DNA of 64,000 bases from positions 8,562,494 through 8,626,493 of the forward strand of contig WMCF01000029.1 in assembly GCA_009792885.1 (NCBI GenBank), written 5' to 3'. The notes below the pieces were generated by a model. That model ran no database searches, was not told the DNA's origin, and worked only from the letters and a program-made list of their open reading frames with translations. Source of the DNA: Eremophila alpestris peregrina (taxonomy: Eukaryota > Chordata > Aves > Passeriformes > Alaudidae). A program made the position numbers and the translations under genes. Below are positions 1 through 11,141 of this stretch, piece by piece; the first letter of the stretch is position 1; each line of letters opens with the position of its first letter.

Positions 1-2090
1 ATATTCTACCAATGATAAAGGCAAAAAAACCCCAAAACCAAACAGCAACATTATAGATGGAAAAGGTAGAATACAGCTTCTGTTTAGATGTTAAAATTCT
101 GCTTAGTACCTGAATAAAGTTCCAGAGACAGACTGTGTATTATGTTACGTATTTTTCCCCTCCAGTCCAGTGACTTAGCATTATGTAGCAAGCCATTATC
201 ACAGTACTAGAATTAAAGCACATACTGCAAGGATTTTAAAATAAATACTCATTTACATTTTAAAACTTTTTTTTTGTTGTTGTATTTGGTATCTGTATGC
301 ATTTGCCCTCATTTCCACCAAATGATTTACTGACAGGAATATTTAAACAAAAAGAAAGTTAAGAGGCTAAAATTCAAATATATTAATGGATGTAACTTTA
401 AAAGTAATAAATATTAGTATTAATAATTAAAAATAATTTTAATAGTTATATTTCTCCAGCTAAGGAAAATAAAGATGTTCTGTGCAATCTGAATCAGCTA
501 GCACAGGTAGAATTCCATACAATGAATACTCAAGAGAAAATTGCTTATTATTTTTGAATATTGTATAGTAAGTGCCATTTCTGGCATTTATATTAATAGG
601 TTTATCTACACTGAGGAGTTTAGTAATGTCTAGGGAAAAAATACACATGGTTTGCACAGCTTACACTGTGTAACCTGTTTTGTTCATCAAGTACAGACTG
701 GGGATTGTCTATGCCAATCCAAAAAAAGATATTGTAATGCTTGGGTCATCCCACTACACAGTTAAAACATGTTATAGGTTGTCCATTCGAAGAGTGTTTA
801 ATTGATGTGCAAGTCTGTAAAGAATAGGTCCACTGTGAATCAGCAGTAGGAATTCTCTCCTGCTGAAGATGCCAGAACACCAACTGATGGTACTTGCTAA
901 GTGCTGGTCTGCCTTGGAAAGCCATCCCAAGCTAAACTCGACTGTCAGCTTGTGAAACCCTAAGTGTGGTTTCCCTATTGATTAAACAATCTAAAGTAAC
1001 TAACTGGAGGCCATGTACCCGTGGAAAGCCCCTCAAAAATACCAGAAAATTGGGGCTTTCTCCAAGCAGACAGATTGATGGAGAAATCAAATTCACTCTT
1101 TCCAAAGTAACCAAAGTGTTGAAGTCCTGCTCATTTTGTTCTTAGTTGTTTATGTGCTTTTCTATTTGCATTTTCAAAAGAATGTGACGCTACAAAACAA
1201 AGTTAATTGGGACAGGCTTCCAGCATCCTATAGTTTGGCACTGGGAGGCTTCTAAACATTGCTGGGTTTTGCTGCCATTGTAAATTCACTTGGAATTGCT
1301 GTATTTGATGTACTAGCTATGAAAATTTCTTCAGCCTCAGTGTTGCTTTCCAGTCAGGTTTTGGCTTTACCATGAAACATCTGCAACAACGACAGATAAC
1401 ATCTGAAGTGTTGTTCTTGTATTCCTGCAGATCTGTGTTCCTTTCTATGTGACTTCACTGCTGAAACCTAACCACCTAACCATGACCTTTTCATTCTTAC
1501 TGTATTCTCATCAACTGATTCATTTTCTTTGACAATAATTTAAATACTAAAAAGCTGTTTTCTATTTCAGAACACTGAATTTCAGCTGGAAAAGTAGTCC
1601 TATCATTATAAAAATGTCTAGAGGGTATTGAAATTAATTTCAATAATTTATTTAGTGGGTCAGCATTTATTTTCTAAAATATACTTGTAAAATCTTTACA
1701 CTGTTTGGAGTACTTCTGTTCTGAGCACAATACCAACCAAAAAGCAACTCTACTGCAAGAGTGAGCAAGAGAATGAGGCACACATAGAGCATCTGAGTTA
1801 AAAAAAAATATCCAGTTCTATTGTGCCTGGGGGCAGGGGGAAGGGAAGAAACACTAGCATATTTTTTAAAAAGTAATTTGTTCCACCAGCAGTACTGGCC
1901 ACCCTGTTGAAGAGTTTTAGAAGATCCCTGAGCACATTAGTTTCTGACTTATAACCCCAGCTCCAGAATGATAGGGCTTCTCTTGTTGATAACGAGATGG
2001 ATTGTCATTCACAGTTAAGTCAATCATAAGGTGCTTATCTGTTTACCCTTTTTTTCACCAATCAGCACAAAGAACTGTCAGAAAATAACT
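1..2090 (-). other. Distal 3' UTR or downstream flank of RORA
   Basis: AT-rich sequence with no gene. It may be the distal UTR or may lie beyond the transcript end. It has further AATAAA hexamers on minus (complement of TTTATT at 1647-1652 and 1666-1671) and UAUUUAU AU-rich-element motifs (complement of ATAAATA near 241-247). The open frames of 60-65 codons here show no protein-like pattern. Confidence 0.4.
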
Positions 2091-2096
2091 TTTATT
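2091..2096 (-). promoter_or_regulatory. Candidate polyadenylation signal AATAAA
   Basis: TTTATT on plus is AATAAA on minus. About 25-45 nt downstream in the RNA is a GU-rich stretch (TTTGTGCTGATTGGTG) suitable as a downstream element. This makes it one of the better-placed signals in the UTR, but usage cannot be read from sequence. Confidence 0.35.
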
Positions 2097-2218
2097 TTTC
2101 TTTTTTAAATAATAAAAGGGCACAAAATTTTAACAATCAATGTTTTGTGACAGTGGTTTAGGATTATTATCTGGCTGCCCCTCAACAACAGACAAGTGAT
2201 TCAATCGACATTCCTTAG

Positions 2219-2278
2219 CAAAAAAAAAAAAGAAAAAAAAAAAGGAAGGAAAAGAAAAAAGGCAAAAAAAGAAAAATC
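2219..2278. repeat. A-rich/purine low-complexity tract
   Basis: A nearly pure A/G run on plus, hence a U/C tract in RORA RNA. It is a simple low-complexity tract and a likely site of polymorphism and sequencing error. The short ORFs across it (poly-Lys or poly-Phe) are artefacts. Confidence 0.8.
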
Positions 2279-2332
2279 CTGTACAAATATGTATTTTTCC
2301 CTGAGGGATCAAGGTTACACCCGCAAGTGCTC

Positions 2333-2340
2333 TATGTACA
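2333..2340 (-). promoter_or_regulatory. Pumilio-type element in 3' UTR
   Basis: TATGTACA on plus is UGUACAUA in the RNA, an exact match to the PUM1/2 consensus UGUANAUA. An 8-mer like this can occur by chance in several kilobases of AT-rich sequence, so the call is tentative. Confidence 0.3.
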
Positions 2341-2707
2341 TATTGCACTGTAGAGGAATGAAGAACATGTGCAAAAAAAGCAACAATGATTGAAGCTTAC
2401 TAATCAAACCTTTTAATCATGACTGCTATGTCATCTTGCATTTGGAATGTCGGAACACAGCTATTCCTTTAATCTAAAATGTAAAAATAAAAAACAAAAA
2501 AGAAAGAAAAAGAAAAACGCACCTCTACTATGGCACATTCAATGAAATAAAAAGTTTTCCAAAGACAAATAGACAAATTCCATCAAGAAAATAATACAAA
2601 GTTCGTTCGTTTGTGGTTTTTTTTGTTTTTTAGAAAAATTACATTACTTTCTTTCAATGTTTCACATTACAAAATCTTTTTTTTTTTAATGTTTACACAA
2701 ATCACAT

Positions 2708-2713
2708 TTTATT
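2708..2713 (-). promoter_or_regulatory. Candidate alternative polyadenylation signal AATAAA
   Basis: The minus strand reads TGCAATAAAATGTG. About 20 nt downstream is a run of 11 A (T on plus, 2677-2687). An apparent poly(A) site here in oligo-dT-primed data could therefore be internal priming rather than true cleavage. Confidence 0.3.
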
Positions 2714-2905
2714 GCAGGAATATTTCAAGTGCCATCAAACATTTATAGAAGGGTTAAAAAAATAGAAGTCTCTCTAAAGTGGTCCAGACAAGGCTTTGTA
2801 TAGAATAAATCTTTTTACCACCTTCTATTTTTGACTTAAGTATTTTGAATACATTTTCTTTATTCCATTGACACTTAACAGCCTAGAAGCAGCCGCTCAC
2901 ACGTC

Positions 2906-2960
2906 CCACACACACACTCATGTGCGCACACAATGGACTCTCTCACACACACACAGGTGC
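2906..2960. repeat. Interrupted CA microsatellite
   Basis: Two CA-rich blocks (CACACACACA type) separated by a non-repetitive stretch, inside the inferred 3' UTR. Confidence 0.7.
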
Positions 2961-5900
2961 ACATACACAGATATCTTGGTATTCATACTAAGGTAAGCTA
3001 ATAAAGAACAACCAAACTTAAAACCAGCCTCCCTTTTTACCTAATTCCATACATCAAAAAATGCTGGAGGTGATGACATATATTAGAGTGGTTCAGATGA
3101 CAGTATAGTCTAGTAGCTCTTCCTAGAAAGCCAGAAAAAAATCGCCAATTTATGTAACTTCCAAGGAAAATATCTTTGCTGACTCTAAGGACTAGGTCAT
3201 TAACACTTAAAATAGTATGTTCAGCTGTCCTAGTGTTTTTATTTGTAGTGAACTGGGCAGATGATGAAAATACTCAGGTGAATATCCACTGACCTCCAGT
3301 GTTCTTTAACTGGTTGGTCATCTGGTATCAGGCCACAGTCCCCAGGGGTTTTGCAGAGGGCATCTCCTCTGCTACACTGGGTTCTTACACGGCTATCCCT
3401 GACCAGCCACTCTGGTTATTCTCAGTCCCCCTGCATAAAAACCTCCTTGGCAACAGATGTCTTATCAGCACATCTGCTGTGCTGTATCCCTTTTTTCTCC
3501 ATCCATGAAGAGCAACCCAAAAATGATACTCTATTGCCAAGTGGCTGTTAACTTGTGACCAGGAAAGCAGAGTTACTTGGGGTGTGTATGTTCAGCCTGA
3601 TTTAACAAGGTCCCAGTACACACGAGCTCCCACAAACAAAAACGACAGTACTTTCTGGCCTGGAATATCACTCTCAGCTAAGGCCCTATTTAAAACCTTT
3701 TTATTGTTATCTATTTTATTAGAAAATGCTCCAAGACTTATATTGTCAATGATTTATGAATGTAATTACACTAAAGAGATTCCAAACAAAACCACTGGCG
3801 CCTAGACGCCTGGTAAAGTTCTAATATTCATCATGAAAAGGTAAGAACAGGATGTGACTGAAAACTAATCCCCAAATATTTTGCCTGGTAGTCTACATTG
3901 TCAGAAGTAGGAGGTGTATCTTACTCTCTAAAAAAGTACAGGTCTTTACTTCACTATTCATTAGTTGACACTGAGATTAAGTTTAGTTGATCTTTACAGG
4001 ACTAGCACCTAAGGCTGGTCACATTCAGAAAACATTTTTTAGTTAAAAGGGGTGGTTGAAAAATAGGAATACACATTAGAATGCAAGTACCATATCGTGC
4101 CAGTTACTCCAATAAAGTAAACAATGCTCCTAGGAAAAGTGTTTCAGTGGGAGTGGAGAGAGCATGTGCTGGGCTGTGAGCCGCCTCTTCAGGAGCAGGC
4201 AGGATGGAGCAGGAAAAAGACAGCTCTATGGACTTTTTCCAAAAGCCCTCTCCTGCCTCCATCCCAGTGCTCACAGTGCTGTAGGTGTTCCCCTCCCACG
4301 CTCCAGGGCACACTGCTCTGAGGAGGAAGTTGTGATGCTCTCCTCTAGCCCTCCTTTCAAAGCCTAGAGATGAGTGATAGCTGTAACCTATGTGCTGGAC
4401 TGGAACATTTCTAGTAAGTGCCACAGATAAATGTTTCAATTTGACCCCGAAGGAAACATGTTCAAATCACAGAATAAATCTATATTTTGCTAGTAAGATC
4501 CTGCTGATCTGATTCTTTTTTTTTTAACTACTTAGGCTTCAGTGTGTTCTATTCACTTGTTACTTCTCAACAACTGTAACATATATGAGAGATTGTTTAC
4601 CCTTGGAAGTTAAAGCAGTAGGGCACATTATGTGTTACTCCTTTTCATTTTTTGATGTTCCTAGCTTTTTCTTAGGTGCCTCATCAAAACTGCTTTTGTG
4701 ATGGCCTACAGGGCATACAGTTATGCATCTTCATCTTATCCAAACCCAATTATACACCTCTGGCTCAAACAGCCACAGTTTAATTTGTGATGTCGTTTAT
4801 GTGAATCTGTTTCCTTCAGAAATACATTTACTGCCAGCTTTACTCAGAGATAGAATTCTTCCTGAAGGGAATGGTAATTAGTAACACTGCAAGATTCAGC
4901 TTATTGGCTGGTTATGCAATACAGGAATCAGAATTACAGAATGCAGGTTTCTGATATTAATGATTTCCATGCTTGTACTGAGTAGAAACTAATGCTTTCT
5001 AGCAACTTGTGTGCCTTTCCTTTCTTAGTCTGTCCCCATCTGATCCACTTTAAAGTGCGTCTTTTTAAACAAGGGGAGAACAGACTTCTCTGTTCAGCTC
5101 CCTGAAACTGAACTGCTGCATTCTGGAAGAACAGGGGTCAGTGTGTCTCATCTCACTCAAGTCAAAGACAAACCCATGGATTTCGATAGGCTACAGCTTG
5201 GCATGTGAAGGCATTGTTTACGATATGGAGTACAAAAGTATGTAATAGTACATATAAAAATTACTTTTCCACAAGCATGTCATACACACATACTTTTACT
5301 GTAGATACAGACTTGAATAAGTACTTTCAAACCTGGATTTATGGTGGGCAGAAATACACTATTTAATAGCCTGATTTTCAATGATGCTGTGTTACTCATT
5401 TGCAAATGATCTGCAATTAATTAGTTCAACTCTGACAGTGGAAACTCAGAACCTTTGAAAATGAGGCTTTTGACTTTAAAACATCCAGGTTTGAAATATT
5501 TGAAAATAAAAGTACCTTTGAATTTAACTTCTGAAAGATTATTTTAAGGTAGAAAATTGTCATTATTTTCAACTCTTTAAAAAAAAAATCTGTAACCATT
5601 TCAGGATATGACCAGCCTCTCTTTAAAAGTAACATGGAAAACAGCAGCATAAATACCTCCCAATGTACCAGTACCTGCCAAACCTTTTTCAGTTAAACTT
5701 GAATTTCTGGTGCACATGCAACACAACAATGAACACGCTAGCATTTAATTTAAAGAAAAAGGTGCAAAATGAAAGTGCCTTATCAATTCAACAAGAAAAG
5801 CTATACCAGTAACTACATTTTATATTAATTAAAACAATATATAAACAATATCTCTTTTGCTATATATAGTCTTCATGCCCATTTACCCTGTAATATATTA

Positions 5901-6450
5901 TAATGCTATTGTTGCTATTGCTATGGACCCTTTTCATGCCGTTCTGTCTACTGGCAAACAGTGGTAGGTGAGAAAAAATCGTCCTTCATGAAACAATGAA
6001 CAAGTTGTGCAAACTGATGCTGAAATCTCTGCAACGCACACCAGTCGCTGATTACTAGGTGGACTCTGTTCTGACCAACAAATTGATTGTTCTGTCAAAA
6101 GTCTGGGCAGTGAACTACAGGAGAAAACAACCTTCTGACATTAGTACCCTCAGTCTGTGTAAACAGAGGTCAAGGATTGAGAAGCTGAGACAGAAAAAGG
6201 GTCCATATTTGTAGGCATAATGGAAATCATATGCATGAGAAAAACAAGTTCAACTTTGTTTCATTGTTTCCCATCCTTCGCCTGACCCCGACCGCCAAGA
6301 GATGTGCAGTGTGTTGGCTCCCTAGGTCTGTGCAGGGCCATATAAAGTGTCTTGGTTTTCTTTCTTTTTTTTTTTTCCTTTTTTTGTTTTTCCTTTCTTT
6401 TGTTTTAATGTTTGTACTTCAGACATTCTAGAAGTGCTTAGGTGATACGT

Positions 6451-6615
6451 TTACCCATCAATTTGCATTGCTGGCTCAAACTCTGAAGTGAACAACTCCT
6501 TGTAAAGTGGAGGAAAATGAAGTCGCACAATGTCTGGGTATATTGCTTTAAATGCCATAAGCTTTTCTGTATGTCGTCCACACAGTGCTCTTAAAGTAGA
6601 CACTTTGCATATTAA
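6451..6615 (-). CDS. RORA: RORA terminal coding exon: LBD helices 11-12, AF-2, stop
   Basis: This exon encodes residues 415-468, from LICKVSTLRALCGRH to AMQIDG, and ends with TAA at 6453-6451. His429 (CGRH, helix 11) and Tyr452 (PPLYKELF, helix 12) equal RORA1 His484 and Tyr507, the pair that locks helix 12 in the active position. LYKELF is the AF-2 coactivator-recruiting motif. The acceptor is TTACAG at 6621-6616. The exon continues without a splice donor into a long 3' UTR. All key transactivation residues are intact. Confidence 0.96.
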   Translation of the reverse strand, partial: LICKVSTLRALCGRHTEKLMAFKAIYPDIVRLHFPPLYKELFTSEFEPAMQIDG

Positions 6616-7858
6616 CTGTAAGAAAATGAACACAAGTCATATGGTCATACATGGAACCAGGCCTCCCAATCTTGCTGTAAGGATTAAAGCTCTCCCAAAC
6701 CAAACTATTTACTTAACAAGGACATTTCAGATGCACAGTCATGGATATTTGCTAAAAGTATTTAAGTAATGGACTCACAGCTATTTGTGAAATAATCTTT
6801 TTTAAGTTCTTAGGAAAATGTGGCATTGGGTTTCCTCACTGGATTGATAAACAAGTATTTCAGGGCTGGATCTTCATTCATTAAATTATCCTCTTGGAAG
6901 AAGGCAATCCCAACTGCTTTTAAACCCACTATGAATATTATGGAGGGAATTGACAATGCAATAGATTAGACTTATTTACCTTAAGCCAAATAAGGTAAAA
7001 AATACGTACTTCAAAAATATCATGAGGTTATTCTCTGAAGTTACTGAGTCAAGTATTTGTATCAAAGCATATGGAAGACTCTTTTTTCTGACAGAAGTAT
7101 CCAAAGTATACACTGAGAGAAAACTACATGAGCTAGGATTTGAAATTAAGAAAATCTGCAGAGCCTGGGCTGGACCATCCTGCTTCTGTTGTAACTAATT
7201 CTGTGGTGTGAAACGAAGCATAAGCTTTCTGGCTGTGCAGAGGTGTAAAAGGAACTACCTCTGCAAGGTAAAAGTGAAGTGCCTATCTTTCCTGAGTTCT
7301 TCAGATTTATTTCTTGTAACATCACGCCAGTTTCCCATTTCTGACAAATTTCATGAAGATACTTTAGTATAACAGTAGGGAGTGCCTCTTTTTCCTAGGC
7401 ATCAGTATCTGGAAGATCTGAGAAAAAGGCTGTGTGGGAAACTTCTTATGGAAGTCTGAAAACCAAGTTCAGTGCATGTGTTGCATATTATATTTATTGT
7501 CATGCAGGGAGAGATTCCACAAATACTAAGGCATGCATGTTGTAGCACTGAAATAACATTCTGTGTGGCAGGAGTGTTGTGTAGGAGAACTACGATAAAA
7601 ACCTTCATCGCTTTTCATGAGGTTCCACATAAAAATACTCCCTTTCAGACCATTATCAACCTTGTTCCCTAGTACATCATCATTTCACCTCTTCTAGGTT
7701 TAAGTAAATAGGTTCAGCTGAGCAGCTTGATTTTGAACAAAGAATTCTGGGTTTATAAATAAATTAACTGTAGATGAGCTTTTACCCCATAATCAGGGCA
7801 GTGTTCAGATGAAGCTGCTCTTTCCCAGTCCTGTGACATGGCACAGAATGACTCTTAC
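6616..7858 (-). other. RORA: RORA intron (before terminal exon)
   Basis: A GT-AG intron of 1243 nt with donor GTAAGA at 7858-7853 and acceptor CAG at 6618-6616. No repeat or second gene is seen. The short ORFs on both strands around 7402-7672 show no family pattern. Confidence 0.85.
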
Positions 7859-7971
7859 CTTTGTTAGAATTCCGTCTTCTCGGTGGTTCTTCTGTAGGAC
7901 GTGCTGAAGTGCTAGCTGGATCTTCTGTTGGAGTTTTTCAATTTTTACTTTCTCCTGAAGCCATGAGCGAT
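7859..7971 (-). CDS. RORA: RORA exon: LBD helices 9-10
   Basis: This 113-nt exon completes Asp377 and encodes residues 378-414. The peptide starts RSWLQEKVKIEKLQQKIQLA and ends NHREDGILTK, corresponding to LBD helices 9 and 10 in a lysine/glutamine-rich amphipathic stretch. The acceptor is TTCAG at 7976-7972 and the donor is AAG|GTAAGA after 7859. It enters in phase 1 and leaves in phase 0, in agreement with both neighbours. No deviation from known RORA is evident. Confidence 0.94.
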
Positions 7972-8783
7972 CTGAATATAAAGGGAGTTAAAACCTCTAG
8001 TAATGCACACATGGATCACAGCACACCAGGAAGTACTAAGTCTTAGTACTTAGTACTAAGATACAGATTCATTTCTCCTGTTTGCAACCTTCCTTCCCCT
8101 TGTTATATACTTTCATATAGAAAATGGGTTTCAAAATTAATGGATTTTGAAATACATTTATTACATTTGTATTTAAAGTTACTTTTATAAAGCTCTTATT
8201 TAGGAGAATGCAATGCATCTGAGTAAAATCTACTATTCATTTGCTAAGAAAACCTGTAAAATGCAAGGTGCTGTGACTGAACTGTAGGGTTCTGTGGCTT
8301 GCTAAGACACACGGCTAACACACTTCCTGTCTGGCCAACAGCATGAGAACATATTTATGACAGACTCAATAAAACCACCATTGCTACTAGAAGTTTCCAT
8401 CACCACTCCTGAGTTCACTGTGCTGCAGTTGTGCTGCAGCTGCAAGCTCACACACATGGAAAGGTGAATATGGGAGTCCAGTAACTGCCTGTCTCACAGG
8501 ATTGGCTCATGGGTCTCACTCAAATGCATTTAAGCCTTGGCAAAGAAGCTAGAGTCCTCAACAAGGCGAAAAATAAGGGCTTAGATTGGGATTTCCGATT
8601 TAACAAATTGGCTCCTAAATTCATAGTTTTAATGTGTTTATTTAAATAAAAAATTTGGTGAGGAGGCACTCCAAAAAGATGGTATTTCCACAATGTCTGA
8701 TAATTGTAACATTATCATAAATAAGGCCTCAAAATAAAAACAACCCCTACCAAACAAATCTAGAGGAAACCTTCATCTCTTAC
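7972..8783 (-). other. RORA: RORA intron with short inverted repeat
   Basis: A GT-AG intron of 812 nt. It contains three alternating copies of the 9-mer AGTACTAAG and its complement at 8031-8060, about 60-90 nt upstream of the exon at 7971. Nothing else was recognised. Confidence 0.85.
8031..8060. repeat. Inverted repeat, 10-bp arms, with third copy
   Basis: AAGTACTAAG at 8031-8040 is the exact inverse complement of CTTAGTACTT at 8042-8051. AGTACTAAG occurs again at 8052-8060, so two alternative perfect hairpins compete for the central arm. Confidence 0.75.
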
Positions 8784-8894
8784 CTGCTGACATTAAAACA
8801 AACGCAGAAAACAAAGCTATCTCATCTTCTGTCAGGTGCATAGAACATAAACTTTTTCCAAATTCAAACACAAAGCTAATGAAGTCTTCACAAC
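8784..8894 (-). CDS. RORA: RORA exon: LBD helices 7-8
   Basis: This 111-nt exon completes Gly340, encodes residues 341-376 and gives the first base of Asp377. The peptide starts CEDFISFVFEFGKSLCSMHL and ends IALFSAFVLMSA. LTEDEIALFSAFVLMSADR, which spans the next junction, is the conserved helix 8 motif of the NR1 family. The acceptor is TGGCAG at 8900-8895 and the donor is G|GTAAGA after 8784. It is phase 1-1 and divisible by three, like the exon before it, so either could be skipped without a frameshift, although the LBD fold would be lost. Confidence 0.94.
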
Positions 8895-10220
8895 CTGCCA
8901 AAAAGAAGGTAAGCTCTTGTTACATTGTTTAAAATTACTTCAGTGCCCAAAAGTTGTTGATTTCTTCTGATGGAGATGAGAAATAGATGTAAAACACTTC
9001 ATAGGTGGTCTTCTCCTTAAGGACTGTGAAGTGATGGCAGTGAGATCTCACTCATCTTTGAGGGTATTACTCCACTCCCACACCCTGGCAGCCAAGATTT
9101 CGGAGGTTTTGCATACTGTATCTTTTCTACATTGGGTTCTTGTGGGGTAAATATGGATAAATCTCAAGCCATTTATTTTCAAGGTCAAGATTACTTTATA
9201 TTTGTTCCTGTTCTTAATAGAACTTATGTCAGTGTCGACTGAAGGGTCAAAGTGTGCACTAAAGAAGTTCTGATTTTAAGATTATTGAGCACACAGAGTT
9301 GGGGAAGAGAGAGGCACACAAGGGTACATGCAGGAAGCAAAGGGAGAAGCCAAGGTCTGACTGAACACGGTTCATGCAGAAGAGGAACTCTGTCTCCTTC
9401 CATCCATTCTCTTGCTCACACAGGTGTTATTCAGGTTACTGCTGCTGTCACACATGCAGGTACAGCCCTGCTCTGAAGAGCATCACAACCTGAGAGATGA
9501 AGGTCTTCCTCAGCCTCCCCAGCCTAAACTGCTGGACACAACTGGTGACAGATCTAAACTGGATTTCCTTAGAACCCAGAATTGTTTGCACTCTGACCTT
9601 GTACCTTGAGGTGTTTTAGAAAGGCAGAAAATACTTCAGTAATTGTCCAGCATTCTCCACTGATGTATTTTCACAGCCTCCAAAGTGGCTTACAGCCCAA
9701 ATCTATACCCAGTGAATACATCCTTTCAAAATTAGCCAAAATACATAGGAAAATTTTCAAAATTATATGTAGTTTAATTAAAAAAAAATTTGCAGTGTTT
9801 TACCAGCAAATAACCAGACTTAGCAGATTTTATAACACCATTAACATCTTCCAAGCAGTAACGTCAGTGTATTCCAAATTAGCTTAAAATCTACTGCCTT
9901 TTCCAACAGGATATATGAAATGTTACACTAGATATGAAATCTGGGCTTCTCTTCTCAACAAGTGAGTCCAAACTACTCTACCCTAATCAAAATGCTGAAC
10001 TTCAGCACCAACAGTCCTTTACTGCACAGAGTTAAGCTGTTTCACCTCCTGAAATCAGCTTGGCCTCAAACAGAGCCACCATGACAGCTTACAAAACAGC
10101 AGTTTGAGCTCCAGAACTCTTTTATTTGAACCCTATGGATTGATTTTTCAAAGCAGCTGTTTTCCCTTGCTTTTCCACCTTATTTTTTTTTTAAAGACAC
10201 AACACTTCACATTTCCTTAC
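8895..10220 (-). other. RORA: RORA intron
   Basis: A GT-AG intron of 1326 nt. No repeat, RNA gene or conserved protein frame is seen. The 93-codon frame at 9606-9887 on plus has no recognisable pattern. Confidence 0.85.
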
Positions 10221-10328
10221 CTAAGGACTTGAAAACCTCTGGGCTAGCATACTTGCCATCAAAGTAGACTGTGTTGTTCTGGGAGTCAAAGGCACGGCAC
10301 ATTCTGATGAACACAACCTCTAAAGACC
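10221..10328 (-). CDS. RORA: RORA exon: LBD helices 5-6 and beta-turn
   Basis: This 108-nt exon completes Gly304, encodes residues 305-339 and gives the first base of Gly340. The peptide starts SLEVVFIRMCRAFDSQNNTV and ends ASPDVFKSL. Arg312 and Arg315 in FIRMCRAF correspond to Arg367 and Arg370 of RORA1, which position the sterol 3-OH or sulfate group (crystal-structure knowledge). VYFDGKY is the beta-turn. The acceptor is TTTTAG at 10334-10329 and the donor is G|GTAAGG after 10221. The exon is phase 1-1 and divisible by three. It was assembled by eye across codons split at both ends and does not appear as a long open frame. Confidence 0.94.
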
Positions 10329-11008
10329 CTAAAACAGAAACAATGTATGTTGGACTATGGAAGGAGAGACTTCAGTTGCAAAGAGCAAATGAGGATTTAA
10401 TAGTAATGCTCTGCATTCACTATCAGTTTAGTAGAGTAGTAAGTTGCTGTGGTGTAACAGAGCATAGTTTGGTTTGCTGGTAGAATTAAAAGAATTCCCA
10501 TAAACCCCTTTAAAAGTTTTTGCTAAGGCAACTTAATTAATGCTAATAAACTCTAGTAATTTTTTAGTGTAATGAAGTCTCTGAAGCCAAAGCAGCAAAT
10601 TTAAATTTATGTTCACCAAGCCTTAACAACTTGGTCCAGTATCTGTAATCTGAATCACTTCTACAGTATATTGCATTGAACAATCTGGATTTTTACCTTG
10701 AAATATTCACTATTAGCAATCCAAAAAAAAAAATAGATATATACTTAATCAAGTTTTTAATCTTAACACACTCATTGCTTCCTTCGTCCATAGTGAAAAT
10801 TTAATAGATAGACTTGAACTCCTTCTCCCCACAATAACTGAGATGATGTTACTTCAAAGACAGAAAATTTGCAAGGTTTTCCCTTATTTAATTTTAAATG
10901 GTCATTGTACTGCATATGAATATATGTGTATGTAAGCACTGTATGTAACAAGTAACACCTTCCTCAGGCAAAACTAATAGAAGCAGACCTTAAAACTGAC
11001 CCACATAC
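10329..11008 (-). other. RORA: RORA intron
   Basis: A GT-AG intron of 680 nt with donor GTATGT. Its 5' end overlaps an exact RORE consensus (10997-11007). An A-rich tract lies at 10721-10735. Otherwise nothing was recognised. Confidence 0.85.
10997..11007 (-). promoter_or_regulatory. RORE consensus match over a splice donor
   Basis: The minus strand reads TATGTGGGTCA, an exact match to WAWNTRGGTCA, the monomeric ROR/REV-ERB element. It includes the donor GTATGT, so splicing constraint may explain part of the match. Confidence 0.2.
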
Positions 11009-11141
11009 CTGCTTTTAAAAGCACAATTTGATCATTTTGACACAGTTCCATAAAGCCATCAATGCGTTTGGCAAATTCCACTACATACTGTATAGCTTCT
11101 GTTATTTTGACTGCGCATAACTGCCACATTACCTCCCTTTG
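11009..11141 (-). CDS. RORA: RORA exon: LBD helix 3 region
   Basis: This 133-nt exon encodes residues 260-303 plus the first base of Gly304. The peptide starts QREVMWQLCAVKITEAIQYV and ends NDQIVLLKA. It contains LBD helix 3 and the nuclear-receptor signature around FAKRIDGFMELCQNDQIVLL, which forms the coactivator-groove floor. Cys268 (WQLC) equals the ligand-pocket Cys323 of RORA1. The acceptor is AAACAG at 11147-11142 and the donor is G|GTATGT after 11009. The donor and following intron bases form an exact RORE consensus on the minus strand (10997-11007), possibly by chance. Reading through the donor gives the spurious C-terminus MWVSFKV. Confidence 0.95.

Larger units (their letters stand above)
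2091..6450 (-). other. RORA: RORA 3' UTR (proximal and middle part)
   Basis: The sequence after the stop is AT-rich and non-coding on the minus strand, with no splice donor-exon structure that I can support. RORA mRNAs in mammals have a 3' UTR of several kilobases, so an extended UTR is expected. The first ~100 nt after the stop (CACCTAAGCACTTCTAGAA and following, read on minus) resemble the human UTR start as I remember it. A T-rich run on the plus strand (6363-6410) gives an A/G-rich tract in the RNA. Positions 4130-4360 are distinctly more GC-rich than their surroundings. A UGUANAUA Pumilio-type site lies at 2333-2340. How far the UTR reaches is inferred. Confidence 0.65.

Noticed and set aside
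2196..2393. Lys-rich plus-strand frame and Phe-rich minus-strand frame
   Set aside because: Translation of an A/G homopolymer tract in the 3' UTR.
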